Positions 33,709 through 41,687 of a stretch of DNA of 59,731 bases are shown piece after piece. Source of the DNA: JAHEJX01 sp041605955 (GTDB taxonomy: Bacteria; Actinomycetota; Acidimicrobiia; Spongiisociales; UBA5794); assembly GCA_041605955.1 (NCBI GenBank), contig JBFIXI010000016.1, positions 1 through 59,731 of the forward strand. The letters are read 5' to 3'. Made by a program: the position numbers and the translations under genes. The notes beneath the pieces were generated by a model. That model saw nothing but the letters and a program-made list of their open reading frames with translations, did not search any database and had not been told where the DNA came from. Position 1 is the stretch's first letter. The number at the start of each line of letters is the position of its first letter.

Positions 33709-34682
33709 GTGGGTTCCTGACTGCCCTCGCCGACATGTTCGATACTGCGACGATCGCTTCGATCGTCGCAGGGGCCTCGGGCCTGCTGTTCGCCACGGTA
33801 GGGGAGACCGTCTCGGAGAAGGCGGGTGTGATCAACCTCTCGGTCGACGGCTCGATGATGCTGGCTGCACTTGCCGGCTTCGTCGTCGCCTTCGAGACCG
33901 GGAACGTGTGGCTGGGGTTCCCGGCCGCGGCGGCGGTCGGGGTGGTGGCGGCGCTCATCATCGCCTTCGGCAACATCCGCCTCAGCCTCAATCAGGTGGC
34001 GGTTGGATTCGTGCTCTTCGCCCTGTGCACTGCGCTGAGCAGGTTCCTCGGCAGCGGCTATGTGGGCCGCCAACCGGTGGCCGTTCCGGCGTGGGACGTC
34101 CCGGCGCTCAGCTCGATCCCGTTCTTCGGTCCGGTGCTGTTCTCCCACAACATCGTCGTCTACCTGAGCCTCATCACCGTGATCGTGACGTATCTGTTCA
34201 TCTACCGCACCCGAGCCGGCCTCGAGCTGCAGGGCGTGGGGGAACGCCCCGAGGCAGCCCACGCCCGCGGCATCCCAGTCAACAAGCTGCGGTACTTCTA
34301 CACCGCGCTGGGTGGAGCGCTGATCGGCATCGGCGGTGCCGCCTTCACCCTCGACGTCAAGGTGGGGTGGTCGGACAGGCCGACCCTCAACTTCGGGTGG
34401 ATCGTGCTCGCCATCGTCATCTTCGGCGGCTGGCACCCCCTGCGGGCGGCCTTCGGTGTGTTGCTGTTCGGAGCCTTGCAGGCCTTCGCCCTCAACCTGC
34501 AGCCAGAGTTCCCCGGCCTGTCGCAGGTGCTGCCCTCGCTCCCGTTCCCTGCCATGATCCTGGCGCTGGTCGTCGTCAATTGGAAGACGCTGCTGAATTG
34601 GCTCGACCGTTATCCGTGGCTGCGGGCGATCCTGCGCAGCGATCCGCCGACCGCGATCGGCACCCGCTTCGAGGTGAGCTGA
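33705..34682 (+). CDS. nucleoside-type ABC transporter permease 2
   Basis: This 325-residue permease (NupQ-like) has GETVSEKAGVINLSVDGSMMLAAL near residue 30, the typical second-subunit signature, and LELQGVGERPEAAHARGIPVNKLRY at the coupling region. It is translationally coupled to permease 1. The gene ends 5 nt from the convergent regulator gene. Confidence 0.9.
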   Translation: MSGFLTALADMFDTATIASIVAGASGLLFATVGETVSEKAGVINLSVDGSMMLAALAGFVVAFETGNVWLGFPAAAAVGVVAALIIAFGNIRLSLNQVAVGFVLFALCTALSRFLGSGYVGRQPVAVPAWDVPALSSIPFFGPVLFSHNIVVYLSLITVIVTYLFIYRTRAGLELQGVGERPEAAHARGIPVNKLRYFYTALGGALIGIGGAAFTLDVKVGWSDRPTLNFGWIVLAIVIFGGWHPLRAAFGVLLFGALQAFALNLQPEFPGLSQVLPSLPFPAMILALVVVNWKTLLNWLDRYPWLRAILRSDPPTAIGTRFEVS

Positions 34683-34687
34683 GCGGG

Positions 34688-35053
34688 TCAGCCACTGCGG
34701 ATCGTGTTCAGGTAGTTGTAGATCGTGATGCGGCTCACGCCCATCGAGTCGGCGACGTCCTCGATCGACTTGCGCAACATGAAGGCGCCCTTCTCGTCGA
34801 GGAGTCGCACCGCCACCTGCTTCTGCACGCGGTCGAGGTCGAAGAGCTTGCCACCGAGCTCGTGCTCCACCGCGGCGACGAGGCGGTCGAGGGCCGTCTG
34901 CATCGGCGCCAAGCGGAATCCGGCGATCGTCTCGCCCTCCCACTCCAGCGGCACGTCGCCGTTGCTGATCTCCTCCGGCGGGATGATCTCGCCGCCCACC
35001 AACTCGACGACCGGAGCCAGCGCGGCGAGCAGTGGATGCTCTCGATCCGTCAC
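34688..35053 (-). CDS. DauR/YheO-type helix-turn-helix regulator
   Basis: This 121-residue protein ends in a HTH_22-type domain (RVQKQVAVRLLDEKGAFMLRKSIEDVADSMGVSRITIYNYLN) as in YheO and DauR. The N-terminal sensor part is short compared with those proteins, which carry a full PAS-like domain. It overlaps the upstream thiamine-binding-type gene (GTGA). Position between the transporter and XdhD-like operons makes it a candidate regulator of purine genes (inference). Confidence 0.8.
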   Translation of the reverse strand: MTDREHPLLAALAPVVELVGGEIIPPEEISNGDVPLEWEGETIAGFRLAPMQTALDRLVAAVEHELGGKLFDLDRVQKQVAVRLLDEKGAFMLRKSIEDVADSMGVSRITIYNYLNTIRSG

Positions 35054-35292
35054 TCCGCCACCACCGTCACCTGAGCCGAGACCCGGGTAGCCCCGGTGGC
35101 CAGCGCGTCGGCGACGAGCTGCTGGAGAGCGGCGAAGACGACGGTGGCATCGCCCTCGATCGACGTGCCGAAAGGCCCCACGTCTGGGCTCAAGCCGGCC
35201 GCTTCGGCGGCGGCGATCGCGGCGCTCACATGGGGCCCCGGATTGCCTTCGGTGAACGGCTCGACGATGAATTCGGCCCGGCAGCGCACCAT
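35050..35292 (-). CDS. small thiamine-binding-type protein (MTH1187/YkoF-like)
   Basis: This 80-residue ferredoxin-fold protein belongs to the MTH1187/UPF0045 family, now called thiamine-binding proteins. FIVEPFTEGNPGPHVSAAIAAAEAAGL and GPFGTSIEGD are typical. It may bind a thiamine-like or other small ligand. It is coupled to the HTH regulator, so it could serve as a ligand sensor for it (inference). It faces the XdhD-like operon across a 95-bp gap. Confidence 0.8.
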   Translation of the reverse strand: MVRCRAEFIVEPFTEGNPGPHVSAAIAAAEAAGLSPDVGPFGTSIEGDATVVFAALQQLVADALATGATRVSAQVTVVAE

Positions 35293-35314
35293 GTCCCTCC
35301 TCGATGTCGCCTTG

Positions 35315-35344
35315 TTGACAAAATGTAAAGTTAGCGATCAGTAT
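35315..35344 (+). promoter_or_regulatory. probable sigma-70 promoter of the XdhD-like operon
   Basis: TTGACA at 35315-35320 is followed after 18 nt by CAGTAT at 35339-35344, upstream of the start at 35388. The stretch is notably AT-rich for this window and also lies in the promoter region of the divergent small gene. Confidence 0.5.
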
Positions 35345-35387
35345 TGATTTGTGGCGAGAATGACCTCGCACCTACTCGGGAGGTTCG

Positions 35388-37991
35388 GTGACGACGACTG
35401 ATCGGGTGGCGATTCCCCTTATCGTCAACGGCGAGCCCGTTGAGGTTGGGTCGCACCATTCCAGCCTGCTGGGCGCACTGCGCGAGGAGCTCGGCCTGAC
35501 GGCCGCCAAAGACGGCTGTGCCCCGTCCGGACAATGCGGCTGCTGCACCGTGCTCATCGACGGCAAGGCCCGGGTCAGCTGCCAGATCCCGCTGGACAAG
35601 GCAGCCGGCAAGGAGGTGATCACCCTGGAAGGCTTCGGCGAGGCCGAGCGGGATCGCCTCGCCAACGCATTTGCTGCCGCCGGGGCGTTGCAGTGCGGCT
35701 TCTGCACGCCGGGCATCCTGGTGCGGGTCAAAGCCCTTCTCGACCAGAAGGGGAGCGACCTCACCAGAGACGCCACCGCCGGCCGGTTGGGAGCTCATCT
35801 GTGCCGTTGCACCGGTTACACGAAGATCTTCGACGCCATCGAGATGTTGACGCACGGGCAGATCCCGGCGCTGGAGCACGCCGCCGGAATCGGCAAGTCG
35901 GGGACCAAGTACGAGAGTGTCGAGCTGGCGCTCGGCGACCGCGGCTATATCGACGATATGAGCGTGCCCGGCATGTTGCACGGCGCGCTGCGGCTGACCG
36001 ACCATGCTCGGGCCGATGTGGTGCGGATCGACGTCACTGCCGCGGCGGGCTACCCGGGCGTGGTTGCGGTCTTCACCGCAAACGATGTGCCCGGAGAGTT
36101 GCGGGTGGGGCTCATCGACAAGGACTGGCCGGTCTTCATCCCGGAAGGGGGTCGCACCTCCTACTACGGCGACGTTGTTGCCATCGTGGTGGCCGAGGAT
36201 GTCGAAACCGCCCGGGCCGCGGCCGAGCTCGTCGACGTCGAGTATCGGGTCTTGCAGCCATTTGTCGATCCGCAGGTTGCTGTCGATTCCGATGACGATG
36301 CGGTCTGGGGGCTGGCCGGCAATGTGCTGTCAACGTCGGAGTACCGGCGCGGCGACGTCGACGCCGCTCTTGCGGCGGCCACTCACCGGGTGCACGAGAC
36401 GTTCCAAACTCAACGAGTGGAACACGCCTTCCTGGAGCCGGAATCCACGCTGGCAGTCCCAAGCGAGGACGGCACGCTGATCGTCTATTCGGGCGGGCAG
36501 GGGGTGTGGGACGACCGTGATCAGATCGCCGCAGTGCTCGGGGTCGATCAACGGCAAGTCACCGTCGAGCTGGTCTCGAACGGGGGCGCCTTCGGCGGGA
36601 AAGAGGACATGGCCAATCAAGCGCAAACCGCGCTGGCGGCGCACTTGCTGGGGCGGGCGGTCAAGTGCACGCTGACCCGGGAGGAGTCGCTGCGCATACA
36701 CCCCAAGCGGCATCCGATTCGCGTTGAGATCGAGGCCGGCTGCGATGCCGATGGGAAGCTGACCGCCCTGAAGGCGCGCATGCTCGGCGACTCGGGGCCA
36801 TATGCGTCGGTAGGCGCCAAAGTTCTCGAGCGGGCCGCCGGACACGCCAGCGGACCTTACGTCGTGCCCAATATCGACGTCGTGGCGGTGGCCGCCCGCA
36901 CCAACAACTCCGTGGCCGGCGCCTTCCGAGGCTTCGGCGCCAACCAGGCGCAGTTCGCCATGGAGGGCGTCATGGACCGCCTCGCCGAGCAGGCCGGCAT
37001 CTCCGGTTGGGAGATCCGATCCCGTAATGTCGTCACGCCGGGCGCGGTGTGGGGGCCGGGGCAGATCATGGACGAAGGAGCCAAGGGCGCCCGCGAGTGC
37101 CTCGATGCGGTCAAACCCGCCTACGAGGCCGCTCGCCAGGCCGGCAAGGCCGTCGGCGTCGGCCTCGGACTGAAGAACTCCGGCCTCGGCAACGGGTTCA
37201 ACGAAGTGGCCCGCGCGGTCATCAGATTCGAGGAGGACGGCACAGTCGAGGTGCGGCACTGCTGGACGGAAATGGGCCAAGGCGTCCACACCGTTGCCCA
37301 GCAAGTAGCTGCCGAGGAGCTCGGCATCGACCCGGCCCGCATCGAGGTGATCGTCGACACCACCCGGGAGCTCGGCGCTGGGCAGACCACCGGCAGCCGG
37401 GGCACCCTGATGGGCGCCGGGGCAGTACAGGACGCCTGCAGGGTCGCCACCGAGGGTGGCCGGGAGATGGGAGTCGACTACCTGGGAGAGTACGTCATCG
37501 ACTGGACCAACTCGCTCAGCGATGGCGTCGAGAACCCGGTCATCCACTCCACCTTCGGCTATGCCGCCCAGCTCGTCATCGCCGACTCGAACACCGGTCA
37601 GGTCGAGAAGGTGGTGGCGGCCCACGACGTCGGCAAGGCGATCAACCCTCAACTGTGCGAGGGCCAGATCGAGGGTGCGGTCCACATGGGTCTGGGGTAT
37701 GCCCTGTCCGAAGATTTCCCGTGTGACGACGAGGGACGGCCGACCAACATGACGCTGCGCAGTCTCGAGATCATCCGGCCCAAAGACATGCCCGAGGTGG
37801 ATGTGATCCTCATCGAGGCGCCGCAGCCGGACGCTCCCTACGGGATCAAGGGGGTCGGCGAGATCGGTCTCGTACCGACGGCCGGCGCAGTGGCCGCCGC
37901 GCTGCGCGAAGTCGACGGCAGGTGGCGAAACCGGCTGCCGATGCTGCATCACGATCCAATAGCGGCACACCAGGGCGAGGCGGCCGACTAG
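35388..37991 (+). CDS. XdhD-like fused 2Fe-2S/molybdopterin hydroxylase
   Basis: This 867-residue enzyme joins a 2Fe-2S domain (about 1-165, with CAPSGQCGCC, CGFCTPG and CRCTG) to a molybdopterin domain (GGAFGGKEDMA, GAFRGFGANQAQF, EMGQGVHTVAQQ, and the catalytic Glu in IKGVGEIG). This architecture matches E. coli XdhD and related selenium-dependent molybdenum hydroxylases in purine-degrading bacteria; no FAD domain is fused. The following SsnA-like and YgfK-like genes reproduce the E. coli ygfK-ssnA-xdhD neighbourhood. It probably oxidises xanthine, hypoxanthine or another purine. Selenium dependence cannot be judged from sequence, since selenium would be in the cofactor. Confidence 0.88.
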   Translation: MTTTDRVAIPLIVNGEPVEVGSHHSSLLGALREELGLTAAKDGCAPSGQCGCCTVLIDGKARVSCQIPLDKAAGKEVITLEGFGEAERDRLANAFAAAGALQCGFCTPGILVRVKALLDQKGSDLTRDATAGRLGAHLCRCTGYTKIFDAIEMLTHGQIPALEHAAGIGKSGTKYESVELALGDRGYIDDMSVPGMLHGALRLTDHARADVVRIDVTAAAGYPGVVAVFTANDVPGELRVGLIDKDWPVFIPEGGRTSYYGDVVAIVVAEDVETARAAAELVDVEYRVLQPFVDPQVAVDSDDDAVWGLAGNVLSTSEYRRGDVDAALAAATHRVHETFQTQRVEHAFLEPESTLAVPSEDGTLIVYSGGQGVWDDRDQIAAVLGVDQRQVTVELVSNGGAFGGKEDMANQAQTALAAHLLGRAVKCTLTREESLRIHPKRHPIRVEIEAGCDADGKLTALKARMLGDSGPYASVGAKVLERAAGHASGPYVVPNIDVVAVAARTNNSVAGAFRGFGANQAQFAMEGVMDRLAEQAGISGWEIRSRNVVTPGAVWGPGQIMDEGAKGARECLDAVKPAYEAARQAGKAVGVGLGLKNSGLGNGFNEVARAVIRFEEDGTVEVRHCWTEMGQGVHTVAQQVAAEELGIDPARIEVIVDTTRELGAGQTTGSRGTLMGAGAVQDACRVATEGGREMGVDYLGEYVIDWTNSLSDGVENPVIHSTFGYAAQLVIADSNTGQVEKVVAAHDVGKAINPQLCEGQIEGAVHMGLGYALSEDFPCDDEGRPTNMTLRSLEIIRPKDMPEVDVILIEAPQPDAPYGIKGVGEIGLVPTAGAVAAALREVDGRWRNRLPMLHHDPIAAHQGEAAD

Positions 37992-39013
37992 TGCCGGCCA
38001 CAACGCCCGGTCTGGTGTGTGCCCACCATCACCTGTACTCGGCTCTGGCGCGCGGCATGCCCGCGCCGCCACAGACGCCGACGACCTTTCGGGAGATCTT
38101 GGAGCAGATCTGGTGGCGGCTAGACGCCGTCCTCGATCTGGAGATGCTGGAGTGGTCGGCCAAGCTCGGGGCTCTGGAGGCGCTCGAAGCGGGGACCACC
38201 GTCATCGTCGACCACAACGAGACCCCCAATGCCATCGAGGGCAGCTTGTCGGTGATCGCGGACGCCGTCGCCGAGGTCGGAATCAGGGTTGTGGGCGCCT
38301 ACGGAGTCACCGATCGCCACGGGCCCGACGGCGCCGCGCGAGGCCTCGAGGAGAACCGCCGCTTTCTCAGCGAGGGGGGCCGGGCCCTGGTCGGGGTGCA
38401 CGCCTCGTTCACGTGCGACAACGAGACCCTGACGGCGGCAGCCGCCTTGGCGGAAGAGTTCGGGGTCGGCGTGCACATCCACGTCGCCGAAGGGCCAGAG
38501 GACGCAGCAGCTCCGCAACGGCTCGAAGGCCTCACCAAGGACAATTGGCTGTTGGCGCACTGCGTCCACCTGCCGACCGACCACGCCTTGCGCGGCACGA
38601 TCCTGCACAATCCACGCTCCAATCTGAACAACGCAGTCGGCTACGCCAACCCGGCGCGCTTCCGCAATCCGGTGGCACTCGGCACCGACGGTATCGGCGC
38701 CAATGTGATCGAGTCGTTCCGCCTCGCCTACGTTATGCACCGTTCGGTCGACGTCACGGCTACGCCGGACACGGCCTGGTCGTGGCTCGAGCAAGGCTGG
38801 CAGATCGCCCCCGAGGCGCAAGGCGACGAAGTCACCTGGTCGTATGCGCCGATGGATCCGTGGCATGTAGCCTTCACGGCGGGGATCCACCCCCTCGAGG
38901 TCAAGGTCGACGGCGAGGTGGTCTTCGCCGACGGGGCGCCAACCAGGGTCGACGCTGCCGAGGTGAGAGCCAAAGCCGCCGAGCAAGCCGCTCGTCTGCA
39001 CGCCCGCTTGTAG
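37991..39013 (+). CDS. SsnA-like amidohydrolase lacking the N-terminal beta-sandwich
   Basis: This 340-residue metal hydrolase of the SsnA / guanine deaminase / TrzN branch has the metal and catalytic residues HHH in VCAHHHLYS, VHIHVAEG, LLAHCVHL and LGTDGIG. The chain begins only about 10 residues before the HxH motif, so the usual 50-60-residue N-terminal beta-sandwich segment is missing and the protein is about 100 residues shorter than SsnA. The GTG overlaps the XdhD-like stop by 1 nt (TAGTG), which supports this start. It may deaminate or hydrolyse a purine-derived ring. Confidence 0.82.
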   Translation: MPATTPGLVCAHHHLYSALARGMPAPPQTPTTFREILEQIWWRLDAVLDLEMLEWSAKLGALEALEAGTTVIVDHNETPNAIEGSLSVIADAVAEVGIRVVGAYGVTDRHGPDGAARGLEENRRFLSEGGRALVGVHASFTCDNETLTAAAALAEEFGVGVHIHVAEGPEDAAAPQRLEGLTKDNWLLAHCVHLPTDHALRGTILHNPRSNLNNAVGYANPARFRNPVALGTDGIGANVIESFRLAYVMHRSVDVTATPDTAWSWLEQGWQIAPEAQGDEVTWSYAPMDPWHVAFTAGIHPLEVKVDGEVVFADGAPTRVDAAEVRAKAAEQAARLHARL

Positions 39014-39023
39014 AGGGAGACGT

Positions 39024-40802
39024 ATGGCATTGAAGATACCGCCGCTCACCCCGATGCCGCTGGGGACGCTGCTCGATCGGATCGCCTACGAGTGGGACAC
39101 CCGCCACCGGATCTTCGACCTACCGATCGCCAGGTTCTACAACGTCGGCGAAGGTCCCGACTTGTCCATCGACTTTCTCGGCCGCCCCGCCGCCACGCCG
39201 ATAGGTCCTGCGGCCGGACCCCACAGTCAGCTCGCGGAGAACATCGTGTTGGCGTGGCTCGGCGGCTCGCGGTTGATCGAGCTGAAGACCGTGCAGATCC
39301 TCGACGAGCTCGAGATTGGGCGGCCGTGTATCGACATGGAGACGGTCGGCTACAACATCGAGTGGAGCCAGGAGCTGAAGATCTCGCAATCCCTCGAAGA
39401 GTACGTGAAGGCATGGATGCTCGTCACGATTCTCTCGGAGTGGGAGGAGCTCACGCCCCTTCTCGGTGAGGATAAGGGCCCGGTCGTGTTCGACATGTCG
39501 GTCGGATACGACCTCGCCGGGATCTCCACTCCCCAGGTGGGCGGCTTCATCGACGGGCTAATCGATGCCTCGTCCTCCATCGAGCGGCTGCGAGCCGAGA
39601 TCCCGGAGCGTTTTGCCCGCTGGCGCCACCACGATTTCGATCCGCGGATCGCCGATACCGTTACGCTGTCGACCTTCCACGGCTGTCCCCCCGACGAGAT
39701 CGAGTCGATCACGAAACACCTCATGCAACGGCATGAGCTGGACGTGATCGTCAAGCTCAATCCGACGCTGCTGGGTTTCGACAATGTCTCCCAAGTCGTC
39801 CACGACACGTTGGGCTTCACCGAAATCCGCCTCCGCCGTTCTGACTTCGATGCTGATCTGCAGTTCGACCGTGGAGTCACGCTCATCCAAGAGCTGCTCG
39901 ATTTCGCCACCGCCCATGGGCGCCGCTTCGGGATCAAGCTCTCCAACACGCTGGTCGTCGAGAACCATCGCAACTTCATGCCCGACGAGACCATGTATCT
40001 GTCCGGGCCACCGCTGCACGTGGTCACCATGACTCTGTTGCGTCGTCTCCATGAGGCGTTGCCGGGCCTGCTGCGGGTGGACAACCACGATGCCCCCGTC
40101 CAGGTCAGTTGGTCGGCGGGCATCACGAGAGACAATCTGGCCGAGGCCGCCGGTCTCGGACTGGCCCCGATGACGGTGTGCAGCGACTTGCTCAAGCCCG
40201 GGGGCTATGGCCGGCTCAAGCCGATGCTCCACGCCCTCTCCGAAGCCGTGGAGGAGGCCGGATGCGCCAGCCTCGAGGAATGGGTGGCGCGGCGTAACCG
40301 CGACACGAGCTCGGTTGCCGCCTACGTAGCCAAGCTGCATGATCCGGCGACGAATGAGCCCTACACATTGGCGGGCAACTCCAAGCTTCCCCGTCACGTC
40401 GACCACGACCTCGAGATGTGGGGATGCGTGGCATGCAACCTCTGCGTGACCGTGTGCCCCAACGACGCCTTCTTTCGGCTGCCAACCCCGGCAGACATGG
40501 AGCTGGAGGGCCGCCAGCAGTATTTCGTGCTCCGCGAGCTGTGCAACGACTGCGGCAACTGCCTGGTGTTCTGCCCCGAGAACGGCGATCCGGCGGTGAT
40601 CAAACCACGGCTGTTCATCGATCCGGAGCGGTTCGGTCTCGAAACCGAGCATCAGGCCTACCTGGTAGCGGCCCGGGCGGACGGCAATTACATGGTGCTG
40701 CCGAACGAGCACGGTGCCGGTGAAGACGGCGCCACCCTGGCGGAGATTCTCAACGCCGAGGAGGGCTTTCCGATCCCGCTCGGCGACCTATCGACCACCT
40801 GA
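39024..40802 (+). CDS. YgfK-like Fe-S oxidoreductase, short form
   Basis: This 592-residue protein matches the N-terminal dihydroorotate/dihydropyrimidine dehydrogenase-like part of YgfK (the so-called selenate reductase subunit), with IGPAAGPHSQLAENIVLAWLGG and TLSTFHGCPPDEIESI. Two 4Fe-4S motifs follow (CVACNLCVTVCP and CNDCGNCLVFCP). The E. coli protein is about 1030 residues and contains a GltD-like NAD(P)/FAD domain that is absent here. It probably reduces a pyrimidine- or purine-like ring or passes electrons with XdhD-like enzyme. Spacing to the SsnA-like gene is 10 nt, with AGGGAGA upstream. Confidence 0.8.
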   Translation: MALKIPPLTPMPLGTLLDRIAYEWDTRHRIFDLPIARFYNVGEGPDLSIDFLGRPAATPIGPAAGPHSQLAENIVLAWLGGSRLIELKTVQILDELEIGRPCIDMETVGYNIEWSQELKISQSLEEYVKAWMLVTILSEWEELTPLLGEDKGPVVFDMSVGYDLAGISTPQVGGFIDGLIDASSSIERLRAEIPERFARWRHHDFDPRIADTVTLSTFHGCPPDEIESITKHLMQRHELDVIVKLNPTLLGFDNVSQVVHDTLGFTEIRLRRSDFDADLQFDRGVTLIQELLDFATAHGRRFGIKLSNTLVVENHRNFMPDETMYLSGPPLHVVTMTLLRRLHEALPGLLRVDNHDAPVQVSWSAGITRDNLAEAAGLGLAPMTVCSDLLKPGGYGRLKPMLHALSEAVEEAGCASLEEWVARRNRDTSSVAAYVAKLHDPATNEPYTLAGNSKLPRHVDHDLEMWGCVACNLCVTVCPNDAFFRLPTPADMELEGRQQYFVLRELCNDCGNCLVFCPENGDPAVIKPRLFIDPERFGLETEHQAYLVAARADGNYMVLPNEHGAGEDGATLAEILNAEEGFPIPLGDLSTT

Positions 40803-40894
40803 TGGGGCCGGGGATACGGATCGCTCAGCGTCACCGACGAACGAGCATGTGAAGGGTTGACGCCCTCCGATTTTGACCTGAAACCCGACATGCA

Positions 40895-40910
40895 GTCGGA
40901 TTTCTCCGAC
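40895..40910 (+). terminator. 6-bp hairpin in the gap after the YgfK-like gene
   Basis: GTCGGA and TCCGAC flank a TTTC loop about 90 nt after the stop at 40802 and just before the next promoter. It may end the purine operon. Confidence 0.4.
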
Positions 40911-40933
40911 TAGTTGTCGAGCGAAATCAGGCG

Positions 40934-40939
40934 TAGCTT
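40934..40939 (+). promoter_or_regulatory. -10 box TAGCTT, leaderless 7-TM gene
   Basis: TAGCTT ends 8 nt before the ATG at 40948, with no ribosome site. Confidence 0.5.
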
Positions 40940-40947
40940 CTCTGCGC

Positions 40948-41676
40948 ATGTTCGGTGATGAGTCGCTGGTCAACTACTTGCCGATCGCCAGCACGGTCGT
41001 CGCCGCCGCCTTTACAGCGGTGTTGCGGCGGCACTGGCAGCGCAATCCCCGGGCCCGCTACCTGATGTGGTGGACGATCGGGGTAGCCCTGTTCGGCTTG
41101 GGAACGCTCACCGAGGCACTGACAACGCTGTTCGGATGGCACGAGCCGCTCTTCCGTACGTGGTACATCGCCGGTGCCCTCCTCGGTGGTGCCCCGTTGG
41201 CACAGGGCACGGTCTATCTCCTCGCCAAGAAGCGCACAGCAGATCGCCTCACCATCTGGCTCATCACCTACATCGCCGTCGCCGCCGCATTCGTGATAGC
41301 AACCCCGATCGACGTTGCCGCCGTCGAAGACGATCGGCTCACCGGCAGCGTCATGGAGTGGGGCTGGGTGCGGCTCTTCTCGCCGCTCGTCAACACCTAT
41401 GCACTCGTCTTCTTGGTCGGCGGAGCGATCCTGTCGGCATGGCGCTACTACAGGCGCCCCGACCGGCCCCACACCCGAGTGCTGGGCAATGTCCTGATTG
41501 CCGTCGGGGCGCTGTTGCCGGGCATCGGGGGCACCTTCACCCGCCTGGGCCACGTGGAAGTCCTCTACGTCACGGAGCTCGTCGGGCTGACCCTCATCTG
41601 GCTCGGCTACCGCGCTATCGCCGGCGACACCGCTCAATCGATCCACGCCGTCCAGCGGCCCCTACAACCCATTTGA
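40948..41676 (+). CDS. seven-helix membrane protein of unknown function
   Basis: This 242-residue protein has seven evenly spaced hydrophobic segments (starting near residues 8, 38, 68, 100, 140, 178 and 205). I do not recognise a family and see no retinal-type lysine motif. It lies 11 nt upstream of the heme-binding lipoprotein gene on the same strand, so a role linked to heme or to the membrane state is possible. A leaderless TAGCTT box supports the start. Confidence 0.72.
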   Translation: MFGDESLVNYLPIASTVVAAAFTAVLRRHWQRNPRARYLMWWTIGVALFGLGTLTEALTTLFGWHEPLFRTWYIAGALLGGAPLAQGTVYLLAKKRTADRLTIWLITYIAVAAAFVIATPIDVAAVEDDRLTGSVMEWGWVRLFSPLVNTYALVFLVGGAILSAWRYYRRPDRPHTRVLGNVLIAVGALLPGIGGTFTRLGHVEVLYVTELVGLTLIWLGYRAIAGDTAQSIHAVQRPLQPI

Positions 41677-41687
41677 AAGGAGACAGC

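Noticed and set aside
33552..34943. A 463-codon minus-strand frame across the permease 2 gene
   Set aside because: It is antisense to a coupled ABC permease with family motifs and reads as low-complexity Arg/Gly/Glu sequence.
35388..37991. In-frame UGA selenocysteine in the XdhD-like enzyme
   Set aside because: The frame is uninterrupted, and selenium in this family is held in the cofactor, not as selenocysteine.
36330..38072. A 580-codon minus-strand frame inside the XdhD-like gene
   Set aside because: It is an antisense shadow of a gene with clear Fe-S and molybdopterin motifs; long opposite frames are common in high-GC DNA.
40803..41687. Cobalamin riboswitch and BtuFCD assignment for the transporter at 41.7-44.5 kb
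   Set aside because: Only 11 nt separate the 7-TM gene from the binding-protein gene and no B12-box-like sequence was seen; the binding-protein motifs fit heme binders better.
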